Below the pieces are notes generated by a model. It had not been told where the DNA came from. It saw nothing but the letters and a program-made list of their open reading frames with translations, and did not search any database. Shown piece after piece: positions 15,938 to 25,471 of a stretch of DNA of 34,500 nucleotides. Source of the stretch: Patescibacteria group bacterium (lineage in GTDB: Bacteria > Patescibacteriota > Minisyncoccia > Moranbacterales > DUUL01); contig WGDO01000048.1 of NCBI GenBank assembly GCA_015493225.1, positions 1-34,500 of the forward strand. Direction: 5' to 3'. Numbering within the stretch: the stretch's first letter is position 1; each line of letters starts with the position of its first letter. The position numbers and the translations under genes were made by a program.

Positions 15938-16338
15938 TCGGACCGGCCCGTCGCACTTTCAGCCAGAATTTTTTCTGTGGACATAATATTTAGTTTTGAC
16001 ACCGGTATTTCGTTACCGTCAAAAATAAATAGTATGGCTGAAGCAGAAATAATCTCTAGCTGGAAAGACAATCTGTTGAGCAAGCATAGCTCAATTTGGT
16101 TGTCCGCAGTAACTGGATTAAGAAAGGGAGGGGAGTTCCATGTGAGCTGTCCTTCTGTGCGCTTTCTTTTCCAGTTTGTTTTCCCTTGTTGGGAAAAATA
16201 TAAGCTCACTTAGGTCATTTCGTCCCTGAAAACAGGAATGTAGAGTAGCGGAATGGCTGAAAGAACAAACTCTACATGTGAACCAGTGCTCTTTGACTGA
16301 AAAATATCATAAGAGCATTGGTCACGCCATTATCTATA

Positions 16339-16376
16339 AAGGCTGCCAGGCACAATACCTTGGTAGCCTTTTTTCT
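16339..16376 (+). terminator. Intrinsic terminator of the candidate RNA
   Basis: AAGGCTGCCA (16339-16348) pairs with TGGTAGCCTT (16361-16370) through one G-T wobble, 12-nt loop, followed by TTTTTTCTTTTT. Confidence 0.85.
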
Positions 16377-16380
16377 TTTT

Positions 16381-16555
16381 TAAAAATAAACTTTATTGAT
16401 AAATTATCCGGGAGTGAAAGAGTGGAAATTTTATTGATTAAAAATTGATTAAAACCACCATTCATATTATAATTGAAATGTAATCAACTCATTTTAAAAT
16501 ATTACTAAATGTATGTATAAATTTATACATACATCTACTTAATAAACTTATTTTT
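16381..16555. promoter_or_regulatory. Leader of the first glycosyltransferase gene, with a 26-bp perfect palindrome
   Basis: No gene is present. ATGTATGTATAAA is followed directly by its reverse complement (16509-16534), ending about 20 nt before the ATG at 16556. A perfect palindrome at this place suggests a dimeric regulator site or a hairpin in the 5' leader. No strong promoter boxes are recognised. Confidence 0.45.
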
Positions 16556-18862
16556 ATGAAACAAAAATCCTTTTTTGATCCTCAGCTTATAAAAAAATAT
16601 TTATTTTCGATAACTCTTTTTGTGGGAGCATTTGGGGTGGCAATTTATAAAGTTCCTTCTTTATTTTTTCTACGAATCTCTTTTCTCCCTTTAAAATTAT
16701 ATTATTTATTATTTTTTGGTTCTCTGTTGTTTTTGGGAGTTCAAATTGCTAAGTCCCAAAAATCAACCATTCAAAAAATATCTTTTTTTCTCTGGGCGAC
16801 CCTTCCCTCGGAAATTGTTTTAATTTTAATAGCCTGGAAGACTCAAGCATTTCAATCACACTCTATTCATTGGGTATTCTTATTATTAGTTAATTTATGG
16901 CCAGTATTATTAACGGGTTATCTTATTTATTACTATTCTTTACAATTCAATTCCCAAAAGAAAAAATCAGTATCTTCAAAAAAAACAGTCTCTTCTTCAA
17001 ATTTATCTTTGACAACCGTTATTCTTCTTGGTCTTATTTTGTTAATACATTTTTCTTTTGGATTTTATCATCTTGGGAAAGAAGCCTATGTTGACGAACG
17101 TCTTTGGACCTATAGCAATTCTCATCGAATTGAAAAATATTGGAATAATATTTTAGAAGGTGACTGGAAAAACACCAGGCCGAGTGATAAACCAGGAATA
17201 AGTTTGGCTTTTTTATCTGGCCCTTCTCTACTTTTTGTTACTCCCTCTAATTTTAAAGATGATATTCCAGATAAAGAAGCTTTTACTAGAATGTTCTTTG
17301 CAATGAGATTGCCAATTCTAATTTTCAGCACTCTTATTTTATTATTATTTTATCATCTCCTGAGTAATTTATTTAACAGTAAAATAGGACTTCTAGCCAC
17401 AGCCTTTATCGGATTATCACCAATTCTACTTGGTGTTAGTCGTTTAATTAATCCTGATTCTCTAAGTTGGTCGATTATTCCTTTAACGATTCTCTCATTT
17501 TTTAATTACCAAAAAACAAAAAAACTTCGCTGGCTTTATTTAACTGGCATTTTACTTGGCTGGGGATTATTAACTAAATACATCGCCAATCTTCTTTTTT
17601 TATTTTTCTTACTTTTAATATTTACTGAAAATATTTTACCTATTAAAATCACCAAGGCAGAAGTTAAGAAAAATATTCGTGAATCTCTAAAATCCCTGGG
17701 AATTATTTCCCTAATTGCTTTGTTGACATTTTATATTTTTTATCCTGGTGTCTGGGTCAAACCAGACCGCTTGCTCATTGGCACAATTTGGAGTCAACCT
17801 TTTGAGCCTATTTGGAAATATTTTGTGGGACTTGTCGCCGTAATAATCATTGATTATATTTTCAATAAATCCGGTCTAACTACTTGGGTTAATTGGCAAC
17901 TACGCAAATTACGAATATTTACATCTCTTGTTCCTTGGATATTTTTAATTACCATAATAATCACTTTGTACAATGTATATTTTGCTGGACATCCTATTAA
18001 TTTTGAAGCTATGCTTACTTCCCCAAAAACTGCCATTGATGACGGTACTTTTATTTTGAATTTTCAAGCCTTTGTCGTTAGTTTTTATGTTTTACTTTTC
18101 GGTATTTCTCCCCTAGCTTTTCTTGGTGTAATATTTGCTGTTTTTGCTGAATTGTCAAAAAAAAGCAAACAAAAATTATCTGCTTATCCTTATATTTGGT
18201 ATTTATTTCTATTTATAATTGTTTTTTATCTGGCTTCTATTTTTAGTACCACCATAGCCATCGTTCGTTATCAAATAATTATTTATCCTTTAATTTTTGT
18301 AATCGCTTCCTATGGTTGGTCTTCTATATTAAAATCCGTCTTCAAAAAAGATTCTTCAAAACTTTTTTATTGGTTGCTAGGAATTGTAATTTTAATTTCT
18401 TCATTTACTCTCTATTCCATCCGACCATATTATTTCAGTTACAATAGTCCTCTTTTGCCTCAAAAATATTTGATAAATATTAAAGATATGGGCGATGGCA
18501 ATTACGAAGCAACTCAATATTTAAATAATCTCCCCAATGCTAAAAACCTCAAAGTCTGGACGGACAAAAGAGGAGTTTGTCAGTTTTTCATTGGGCAAGA
18601 TTGTTCCAGTGGAATAGGCGAGAAAAGTTTTTTAAAGCATGGGCCTCGCTATGATTATTTTGTCATCTCCAAGGGAAGAGAAAAACGAAGTATGAAAATT
18701 TCTGAAATCTACGCTTCTGGAAAACCAAATTATCCAATTCATATGCGAGAACTTTACGAAAGCTCTAATGACAAAGCAGATTTTATAATACACCCTGGCA
18801 ATCGCCAAGCAAATTACATCAAAATCATCCCGGAAAAAAATGTTCATGTTTGGAGAAAATAG
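16556..18862 (+). CDS. GT39/PMT-type membrane glycosyltransferase (paralog 1)
   Basis: 768 aa polytopic GT-C enzyme expected to move a sugar from a lipid-linked donor to an acceptor outside the membrane. An extra block of about four membrane segments (1-165) precedes the conserved unit. That unit begins FGFYHLGKEAYVDERLWTYS with the Asp-Glu pair at 180-181 in the first outer loop, the expected GT-C catalytic site, and continues with RPSDKPGISLAFLSGP. About ten more membrane segments follow, then an outer C-terminal tail with LPNAKNLKVWTDKRGVCQFF and a closing NYIKII. The same unit is found in the genes at 20077 and 23486, so these are paralogs. Acceptor and donor cannot be read from the sequence. 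Confidence 0.85.
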   Translation: MKQKSFFDPQLIKKYLFSITLFVGAFGVAIYKVPSLFFLRISFLPLKLYYLLFFGSLLFLGVQIAKSQKSTIQKISFFLWATLPSEIVLILIAWKTQAFQSHSIHWVFLLLVNLWPVLLTGYLIYYYSLQFNSQKKKSVSSKKTVSSSNLSLTTVILLGLILLIHFSFGFYHLGKEAYVDERLWTYSNSHRIEKYWNNILEGDWKNTRPSDKPGISLAFLSGPSLLFVTPSNFKDDIPDKEAFTRMFFAMRLPILIFSTLILLLFYHLLSNLFNSKIGLLATAFIGLSPILLGVSRLINPDSLSWSIIPLTILSFFNYQKTKKLRWLYLTGILLGWGLLTKYIANLLFLFFLLLIFTENILPIKITKAEVKKNIRESLKSLGIISLIALLTFYIFYPGVWVKPDRLLIGTIWSQPFEPIWKYFVGLVAVIIIDYIFNKSGLTTWVNWQLRKLRIFTSLVPWIFLITIIITLYNVYFAGHPINFEAMLTSPKTAIDDGTFILNFQAFVVSFYVLLFGISPLAFLGVIFAVFAELSKKSKQKLSAYPYIWYLFLFIIVFYLASIFSTTIAIVRYQIIIYPLIFVIASYGWSSILKSVFKKDSSKLFYWLLGIVILISSFTLYSIRPYYFSYNSPLLPQKYLINIKDMGDGNYEATQYLNNLPNAKNLKVWTDKRGVCQFFIGQDCSSGIGEKSFLKHGPRYDYFVISKGREKRSMKISEIYASGKPNYPIHMRELYESSNDKADFIIHPGNRQANYIKIIPEKNVHVWRK

Positions 18863-18864
18863 TT

Positions 18865-19929
18865 TTACTCACCTTCTACATTTTTGAATCCATTCTGACC
18901 AACGGACTGAGAAGCATTTTTATATTTTAAATCTTTTCCGTCTTGACAATTGTATTTATCTGGACTGACTACTATTTTCTTCCAGCCCTTAATTCTCTCT
19001 CCTCTTCTTTTTTTATTTTTTTTGGTTTTCTTTTTAAAAACTCGATACTCCATTGCGACATTAATATCATCAGGGGTAATTGTGACATAATAGAAATTTC
19101 CACCCTCTTTAAACCTGTATTCTGGTTTTAAAAATCTATTTTCTTTCCAGGCACCATTTAATACAAAATATTTAGTTGGTCCGTCTTGCATGGAGCATAA
19201 AGTTTCAATGTGTCCGGAAAATACGGCTCTGACTTTATACTCACTAAATAATTTATGTAATTTTTCGCCCTGGGGAAAAACTACCCAATTGGTAAATAAA
19301 TCTGTATTAACGGGGGGTTGATGCATAAACACAATTGTGTCCTTATTTTTATTTACAGCATCTTTTAAAGTATTTTCTAACCATTGCCACTCTTCGTCGT
19401 TAATACGTCCAGGGTAAGAACTCTTACCAGGCTCGGCATCTGTTTGATCTTCTAGAAAATTTGCATCCACAATTACTAGTCGATAATTTTTAATGTCTTT
19501 ATAATAATAGGTTTTTTTATAACCAGTTAAATCTAGCCAATCTTTTTTGGTGAATTTTCTCACCTCATGATTTCCCAAAACATGATAGAATGGCATTTTT
19601 AATTTTGCAAATTGCTTATTCATTATACGCCAATCTTTTATTGAATTTTTATCTTTACCATCCGTAAAATCTCCCAGCTCCAAAGTAACATCTGGTTTAA
19701 ACTTTTTATTCATTCTATTGATAAATCTACTGATAGCTCCTTGACTTTTCCAGTTAATTTCCCATTTTCCATCTATCTCTTTCCCATATCCAGCCACATC
19801 TGTTATTAAACCAATCTTCAGAAAATTATCTGTCTGCCTATGTCCCAAAAAATTTCCGTAATTTAAATAAACCACAGCCCCAATACTAACTAGCAATATT
19901 ATTAACAAACTTTTAGATACTTTATCCAT
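18865..19929 (-). CDS. Membrane-anchored metallophosphoesterase-like protein with altered metal ligands
   Basis: 354 aa. An N-terminal signal anchor (about 7-22) places a calcineurin-like phosphoesterase domain outside the membrane. Motifs: ITDVAGYG (44-46 is D-V-A where D-x-H is usual), GDFTDG (86-91), GNHE (119-122), HQPP (His203) and FSGHIE (239-242, where GHxH is usual). Two histidine ligands are thus replaced. The C-terminal 70 residues are very basic (KKKTKKNKKRRGERIKGWKK). It ends 2 bp from the converging glycosyltransferase gene and lies head-to-head with the next one, so it belongs to the surface-glycan block. It may have unusual metal use or be non-catalytic. Confidence 0.8.
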   Translation of the reverse strand: MDKVSKSLLIILLVSIGAVVYLNYGNFLGHRQTDNFLKIGLITDVAGYGKEIDGKWEINWKSQGAISRFINRMNKKFKPDVTLELGDFTDGKDKNSIKDWRIMNKQFAKLKMPFYHVLGNHEVRKFTKKDWLDLTGYKKTYYYKDIKNYRLVIVDANFLEDQTDAEPGKSSYPGRINDEEWQWLENTLKDAVNKNKDTIVFMHQPPVNTDLFTNWVVFPQGEKLHKLFSEYKVRAVFSGHIETLCSMQDGPTKYFVLNGAWKENRFLKPEYRFKEGGNFYYVTITPDDINVAMEYRVFKKKTKKNKKRRGERIKGWKKIVVSPDKYNCQDGKDLKYKNASQSVGQNGFKNVEGE

Positions 19930-20076
19930 AAATTTTAATTTAAAATTTAAATCTCCCTAGATGGGATTGTTTCTAGGTAAAATTACAATAGCACTAAAAA
20001 GAATAAAAAACAAGTTCGTTGAATAAAAATATTAAATATGTTAATATTAAAATACATTTAATGATAATTATATTTT
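19930..20076. other. Divergent intergenic region
   Basis: It separates the metallophosphoesterase-like gene (minus) and the second glycosyltransferase (plus). A poor minus promoter (TTGTTT, 17 nt, TATTGT) is possible. No clear plus promoter is seen. There is an AT-rich inverted stretch around AATATTAAATATGTTAATATT. Confidence 0.25.
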
Positions 20077-22014
20077 ATGCGTCAAAAACAATTTACTTCT
20101 AAGCTACGCTTTGTAGCTGTTTTACTTTTTGCCATATCGTCTTTTATTTCAATTGGACTTTACCATCTTGGCCAATTTGAAACCAGTGATGAACATCTTT
20201 GGAAAAATATGCGTATTCCTCTTTATTGGGAAGGAATTTCCCAGGGATTAAAAACTGGAAATTGGGAAAAAACTTATATCAATGACAAACCGGGGGTTTC
20301 CCTAGCTTTGATCTCTGGTATTGGACTACCGTTTGTTCCGGATCCCACTCAACAACGACTATTGGGTACAGAAAAAAAATATGGTGGTCTTTTTAAAATT
20401 TATGATGTTTCCCAAACGGAACATTTAAATTTTGCTCTTCGCCTTCCCCTACTGCTTTTCAATGGACTGGTTATGCTTCCCTTGTTATTTTTCTTGGTTT
20501 ATCGAGCCACTGATAATAAAAAAATAGCTGACTTTTTTATTTTATTTATTGGACTAAATCCTATTTTAATTGGTATTAGTCAAATTATGAATCCCGATGC
20601 TTTACTTTGGAGTTTTGGAGCTGGCGGAGTTTTTAGTTTTATGGCTTTACTAAAAACAAAAGAAAGAAAGTTTATTTGGCTAACTGGATTGCTAACTGGT
20701 TTTGCTCTGCTGAGTAAATATACCGCTAATCTATTATTTTTATTTTATGGACTAATGGCTTTTATTTATTGGCTTTATACTCCCAAAATAAATCGTCAAT
20801 ATTGGAAAAATTTTTTAAGAAATTATTTTTTTATTATCTTAATCTCCTGGACTGTTTTTGCTTTGTTTGTACCGGCGGTTATTCAAACACCCGATTTTTT
20901 CTCCTGGAAAAAACCTAAGCATTTTGCCTATGGGACTTATTTATCACCAGCTCTTAAGCCAATCATCAAACCATTAATTTTAGCATTATTTGTTTTAATA
21001 CTAGATAGTTTTATTTTAAAAAACTCTCTACTATTATTTTTGCGAAAACAATTCCGTCGATATCGCTTCTGGCTACTTCGCCTAACGGCACTGATTTTAT
21101 TGAGCTTGTTTTTGTTTGTAATATTTAATGCTCTTTCCGGAGCTAAACAAATTCCCCTGGATGACCTAAAGGAGAAAATTGGCAGTACTAAAAAATTGCA
21201 CTTCTATTTTACCCAGGGAAACCCGTTGTTGATTTCCTATGCTAAACAAATTTCCGTGGAGTCATTTAATTTTATTTTTTCTCTACCGGCTTTAAATATT
21301 TTCCTTTTGTTTTTTCTTTGGATTTTTGCATTGGTAAAACCAAAAAAACTACCTTACTCTAGTGAAATAATTTTCTTTTCTCTGGTGCCTTTTATTTTCT
21401 TTGGCGGTGGATTGTTGGCTAAAGTATTTGTTAATGTTCGCTATTCAATTTTACTCTACCCTTTCTTTTCTCTTCTCTCCGCCATTGCTCTGTATCTTTT
21501 AATTAAACAATTATCCTTAAAAAAAATAGCCTCAAAAAAAATATTAACTGTTGGAGCGGTGTTGATTATCATAGTTTACCAATCAATTATCCTTTTTTCC
21601 ATTAAACCTTTCTTCTTTAATTTTCAAAATGTTTTCCTTCCGAAAAAATATGTTTTGACTGATTCCTGGAGTTATGGAATATATGAAGCAGCGGCAAAAT
21701 TAAATTCTCTGCCGAATGCCAAGGAATTACAGGTTTGGTCTGACCGTGGATCTTTTTGCCGTTATTTTATTGGACACTGTATTAAAAATCGTCGCATTGA
21801 CCGTTCTAAAATTAAGCCAGATTTTTTTGTTATCACCAGACGAAATGTAGCTCGGGGAAGATTTTTTGCCTGGAAAAAAGTTACCGAACAACTTGCTAAT
21901 CATCCAGCGAGCTATTATTATCAAGGAGCTGTTTTCCAAAAACCATGGTGGGAAATAAAAATAGATAACCGCCCTAAAAATTATATAAAAATAATTAAAG
22001 CCGATGAAAAATAA
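20077..22014 (+). CDS. GT39/PMT-type membrane glycosyltransferase (paralog 2)
   Basis: 645 aa. It lacks the extra N-terminal membrane block of paralog 1 and starts directly with the conserved unit: first membrane helix, then GLYHLGQFETSDEHLW with Asp38-Glu39, then INDKPGVSLALISGIGLPFV. Around ten further membrane helices follow. The C-terminal outer tail has LPNAKELQVWSDRGSFCRYF, a second Cys in IGHC, and ends RPKNYIKIIK. It is most like paralog 3 at 23486 (shared SQIMNPDALLWSF / SQIINPDALLWSF and LLSKYTANLLF). Its stop overlaps the start of the GH28-like gene by 11 nt, so translation is probably coupled. Confidence 0.87.
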   Translation: MRQKQFTSKLRFVAVLLFAISSFISIGLYHLGQFETSDEHLWKNMRIPLYWEGISQGLKTGNWEKTYINDKPGVSLALISGIGLPFVPDPTQQRLLGTEKKYGGLFKIYDVSQTEHLNFALRLPLLLFNGLVMLPLLFFLVYRATDNKKIADFFILFIGLNPILIGISQIMNPDALLWSFGAGGVFSFMALLKTKERKFIWLTGLLTGFALLSKYTANLLFLFYGLMAFIYWLYTPKINRQYWKNFLRNYFFIILISWTVFALFVPAVIQTPDFFSWKKPKHFAYGTYLSPALKPIIKPLILALFVLILDSFILKNSLLLFLRKQFRRYRFWLLRLTALILLSLFLFVIFNALSGAKQIPLDDLKEKIGSTKKLHFYFTQGNPLLISYAKQISVESFNFIFSLPALNIFLLFFLWIFALVKPKKLPYSSEIIFFSLVPFIFFGGGLLAKVFVNVRYSILLYPFFSLLSAIALYLLIKQLSLKKIASKKILTVGAVLIIIVYQSIILFSIKPFFFNFQNVFLPKKYVLTDSWSYGIYEAAAKLNSLPNAKELQVWSDRGSFCRYFIGHCIKNRRIDRSKIKPDFFVITRRNVARGRFFAWKKVTEQLANHPASYYYQGAVFQKPWWEIKIDNRPKNYIKIIKADEK

Positions 22015-23485
22015 AAAATTAAAAATAAATTTTGAAACAATTTTAATTATTAGTGCTTTATTAATTATTGGCTTGATATTATTTTTACCTAGAGTTGTTA
22101 TCCTAGTTAACCACTCTGATATTTTATCAATTTTCGCACAAAAAATACCAGAAACTGAAGTCACCTATACTTTACCAAATAATCAAACTGTAAAACCGCC
22201 GGATAGAATATGCAATATCAAAAAGTTTGGGGCCACAGCTGGAGACTCTACTAAGGCCAAAGAAAATAGATTGGCCATTCAATCAGCCATAGATTCCTGT
22301 GTCGATGAAAAACATTCTTTATTTATTCCGGCCGGCAATTGGTTTACCGGCAGTTTATATTTTAATAAAAACACTTGGTTGATTTTAAATAAAGAAGCTA
22401 CTCTTAATTTCGTTTACGACCCAGAATTATACAGACCCCTGCGCCCTTCTCGTTTTGAAGGTTATGAATTAATAAACTTTTCTGCCCCTCTTTATTTTGA
22501 CCATCTTAGCGGTGGTGGTATAATTGGGGGAGGAAAAATTAAAATTGTCAATCCAGAAAAATGGTATACCTGGGACAAAAAAGAGAAGCCGGCGAAAAAT
22601 AGACTTCTTCAATTCTCCCAAGAAAACGTTCCTCTAGAACAAAGAGTTTTCGATAAAGTAACGGATGGTTTACGTCCACCTTTTTTACAACTTTACAATG
22701 TAAAGAATTTTGTTCTGGATAATTTTATTGTTGAAAATTCAACATCCTGGACAATCCACGCCCTTTATAGTCAAAACCTACTTATCCAAAATTTAAATAT
22801 TTTTACCAATGGACCAAATACTGATGGTATTGTTCTTGATTCATCTACTAACGCCATTGTTAGAAATAATATCCTCAATACCGGTGATGATGCCATTGTT
22901 CTCAAGTCTGGTTCCGATGAAGATGGTCGACGAATTGCCAAACCAACTGAGAAAATTTTAATTGAAGATAATTTCATAAAAGATGCTCATGGAGCAGTGG
23001 TAATTGGCAGTGAAATGACTGGCGGTGTTCAGGATATAACTATCAAGAATATTAAAATTGAAAAAGCGGATATTGGTTTGCGTCTTAAAACTCGTCCTGG
23101 TCGGGGAGGCTTTATTCGTAATATAAATTTAGATCACTTGGAAGCTCAAAAATTAAGAGCGGAATTATTGAAAATTAATGCTCATTACAAGGAAGCTATT
23201 AAAAACAAGAACTCGTCGCCGAAACCATATCCGATCGTGGAAAATATTACTGTTAATAATTTAACTGCTGAAACAACTGAACGAGTCATTTTCATTGATG
23301 GCTTAAAAGAAAATCCTTTTAAAAATATTCACCTGAAAAACATAACCGCTCAACAAAGAAGATCTTCCCACATAAAGAATACGACTGACCCTGATCTACA
23401 AAATATTAATATAACTTTTATACCCAGAAAAGATATCAAAAAAGAAGGTAAAAATAAACTTAAAAAAGTACTTATATTTAATTAA
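22004..23485 (+). CDS. Membrane-anchored GH28-like (polygalacturonase-family) right-handed beta-helix protein
   Basis: 493 aa. One N-terminal membrane anchor (about 12-36) is followed by a right-handed beta-helix starting NIKKFGATAGDSTKAKENRLA, the usual entry of GH28/pectate-lyase-fold enzymes. All GH28 signature spots are present: NTDG (272-275), GDDAI (294-298), HG (329-330) and RLK (360-362, usually RIK). Hydrolysis of an anionic polysaccharide is therefore plausible; the substrate is unknown. Its position between two paralogous glycosyltransferases, with overlapping or abutting genes on both sides, suggests it edits or releases the glycan they make. A modifying rather than degrading role is inference. 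Confidence 0.85.
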   Translation: MKNKKLKINFETILIISALLIIGLILFLPRVVILVNHSDILSIFAQKIPETEVTYTLPNNQTVKPPDRICNIKKFGATAGDSTKAKENRLAIQSAIDSCVDEKHSLFIPAGNWFTGSLYFNKNTWLILNKEATLNFVYDPELYRPLRPSRFEGYELINFSAPLYFDHLSGGGIIGGGKIKIVNPEKWYTWDKKEKPAKNRLLQFSQENVPLEQRVFDKVTDGLRPPFLQLYNVKNFVLDNFIVENSTSWTIHALYSQNLLIQNLNIFTNGPNTDGIVLDSSTNAIVRNNILNTGDDAIVLKSGSDEDGRRIAKPTEKILIEDNFIKDAHGAVVIGSEMTGGVQDITIKNIKIEKADIGLRLKTRPGRGGFIRNINLDHLEAQKLRAELLKINAHYKEAIKNKNSSPKPYPIVENITVNNLTAETTERVIFIDGLKENPFKNIHLKNITAQQRRSSHIKNTTDPDLQNINITFIPRKDIKKEGKNKLKKVLIFN

Positions 23486-25450
23486 ATGAAAAAATTCTTA
23501 AAAACATATTTTCCACTATTAATTGCCGTAATTATATTTATTGGTTTTGGCTTTTTTCATTTGACCAAATTTGAGACCACCGATGAACATTTTTGGAAAT
23601 ATGACCGAATTGATAAATATTTTAATGGCTGGCGAGAACACGATTGGAAAAAAACCAGAATTAATGATAAACCGGGAGTAACAGTGGCTCTCATTTCTGG
23701 GATTGGGCGAGTTTTTATTCCTCCTCTAAAAAGTCATGAGGATTTGTCAGCTAAAGAAAAAAACAGCTTTGTTCTTCCCAACGGACATCGAAAAAGTTTT
23801 TATAATTTTTTTCATACTGACTGGACAGAAAAAATTAACTTGGCCCTCAGATTACCTCTGCTATTATTTAATGGCCTTTTAATGTTACCCTTGATGTTTT
23901 TCACTCTTCGACGAGCCTTCGGTAAACAAATTGCTGACTGGGGAATTATTTTAATTGGTAGCAATCCAATCTTGATTGGTATTTCCCAGATTATAAATCC
24001 CGACGCCCTGCTTTGGAGTTTTAGTACTGTAGCTCTTTTTTCTTTTATCGCTCTATTAAAAACCAATGAGCGAAAATTTATTTTTTTAACCGGACTAATG
24101 ACTGGTCTAGCCCTGCTGTCAAAATACACTGCTAACTTATTATTCGTTTTTTATGCTTTGGTTTATATTTTGTATACCTTGAATGCATCACTAAAATACA
24201 AATCATCGCTAAAAGAAATGTTATTAGACTATGGTCGTAGAATGCTTATAATTATTGCAACTGCCTGGGGAATTGTAATTTCATTGATGCCAGCTGTACT
24301 TATAATTCCTAGACACTTTTTATACGCCACAATTTACTCTCCCGTTTTTCAATCTCCAATAAAAATTCTAACCACTCTTCTCCATCTGAATAATCTTTTT
24401 TATCTAGGCAATGGACATTACCGAACTATCCCCCTTGGACTATTTTCCCTTGTTATTTTTCTAAGTTTATTTGTGATTTTACCACCAATTGTTTTAGTAA
24501 TATTTAAAAAATATCCAAAAATTGTTAAATTAATTGGCAATTTTTTTATTATTTTCTTATTATTGATATTCACTCTGTCATTTATCAATGCCTGGTTCAA
24601 TACACCACTTTTTTCTTTAGATAATTTAAAAGAGAATTCTCTTTCCAGTGATGTTTTGAAATTTAAACAATTGCGAGGTCAACCTTTTTTATTGTTTTGG
24701 ACCAATGCTTTATTGATTCAAGCCCAAAATTTTATATTTTCCCTTAGGGATTGGTTAATGCCAATTTTACTGGGTGGTTTTTTAATAACCCTGAAAAATT
24801 CAAAATCAAAAAAACTAAATTGGTTTATATATTTTTCAGCAATTATTCCTTTTGTATTTTTTATTGGGGGATTATTTGCTAATATATTCGTAAATATTCG
24901 CTACAGTTTAATGCTTTATCCTATTTTTATGGTTATCGGGGCAATAGCATTAGTGGAAATAAATAAAAAAATCACTTCTCGATTTTATCAAAAAGTTTTA
25001 TTTTTTATGATTTTATTATTTAGTTTCATATCTCTATGGCAAACTAAACCATTTTATTTTAACTACACCAACAATCTTTTGCCCCATAAATATGTGGTAA
25101 CCGATGCCTGGGGTTATGGTCTTTACGAAGCTGCTCAGTATTTAAACAGCTTGCCAAATGCTCAAAATGTCACAGCTTGGTCTGACCAGGAGGGTTTATG
25201 CCAATTCTTTGTTGGTAAATGTATCAGGGGACATAAAATTTATACTTATTACGTTAAACCCGATTATATTTTAATTACTCGTCGAGGATATATAACTAAA
25301 AGACCGGTGGTACGCAGTATTAATAGACAAAGAACCACTCTTGATTTAAGTAAACCCTATAGCCAAACTAGTCTCTCCAGCCCAGTTTGGCAATTAAACA
25401 TTGGGGGGCGTCCGAAAAATTTTGTAAAAATCATAAAAGTGATACCCTAA
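23486..25450 (+). CDS. GT39/PMT-type membrane glycosyltransferase (paralog 3)
   Basis: 654 aa; the start ATG follows the GH28-like stop codon without a gap. Same layout as paralog 2: FGFFHLTKFETTDEHFW with Asp33-Glu34, INDKPGVTVALISGIGRVFI, a long set of membrane helices and an outer tail with LPNAQNVTAWSDQEGLCQFF, a second Cys in VGKC, and RPKNFVKIIK at the end. The conserved cysteine pair in the tail of all three paralogs may form a disulfide. The paralogs differ most in the loop after the DE motif, which could set acceptor choice. Confidence 0.87.
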   Translation: MKKFLKTYFPLLIAVIIFIGFGFFHLTKFETTDEHFWKYDRIDKYFNGWREHDWKKTRINDKPGVTVALISGIGRVFIPPLKSHEDLSAKEKNSFVLPNGHRKSFYNFFHTDWTEKINLALRLPLLLFNGLLMLPLMFFTLRRAFGKQIADWGIILIGSNPILIGISQIINPDALLWSFSTVALFSFIALLKTNERKFIFLTGLMTGLALLSKYTANLLFVFYALVYILYTLNASLKYKSSLKEMLLDYGRRMLIIIATAWGIVISLMPAVLIIPRHFLYATIYSPVFQSPIKILTTLLHLNNLFYLGNGHYRTIPLGLFSLVIFLSLFVILPPIVLVIFKKYPKIVKLIGNFFIIFLLLIFTLSFINAWFNTPLFSLDNLKENSLSSDVLKFKQLRGQPFLLFWTNALLIQAQNFIFSLRDWLMPILLGGFLITLKNSKSKKLNWFIYFSAIIPFVFFIGGLFANIFVNIRYSLMLYPIFMVIGAIALVEINKKITSRFYQKVLFFMILLFSFISLWQTKPFYFNYTNNLLPHKYVVTDAWGYGLYEAAQYLNSLPNAQNVTAWSDQEGLCQFFVGKCIRGHKIYTYYVKPDYILITRRGYITKRPVVRSINRQRTTLDLSKPYSQTSLSSPVWQLNIGGRPKNFVKIIKVIP

Positions 25451-25471
25451 TTAAATTAATAAATTCTAAGT

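Larger units (their letters stand above)
15610..16380 (+). ncRNA. Candidate long structured RNA of about 0.77 kb (unknown family)
   Basis: Bounded by a consensus promoter and an intrinsic terminator. Hairpins visible by eye: 15719-15732/15763-15776 (14 bp), 15994-16024 (TTTTGAC..GTCAAAA plus GGTA/TACC), 16067-16104 (GACAA..TTGTC around TTGAGC/GCTCAA), 16142-16148/16203-16209 (GTGAGCT/AGCTCAC) enclosing 16179-16185/16191-16197 (TTTTCCC/GGGAAAA), 16225-16236 (CCTG-AAAA-CAGG), 16238-16277 (ATGTAGAGT/ACTCTACAT) and 16278-16325 (ACCAGTGCTCTT/AAGAGCATTGGT). Open frames here are short, conflicting and match no family. I checked by eye for tmRNA, RNase P, SRP and 6S signatures and saw none. It may instead be a structured mRNA for small peptides, since one short ORF has a perfect ribosome binding site. 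Confidence 0.5.

Noticed and set aside
15817-16209. 130-aa minus-strand ORF and 78-aa plus-strand ORF (15977-16213) in the structured region
   Set aside because: They overlap each other, start with GTG without a ribosome binding site and match no family I know. The hairpins explain the region better. I cannot fully exclude a real small protein.
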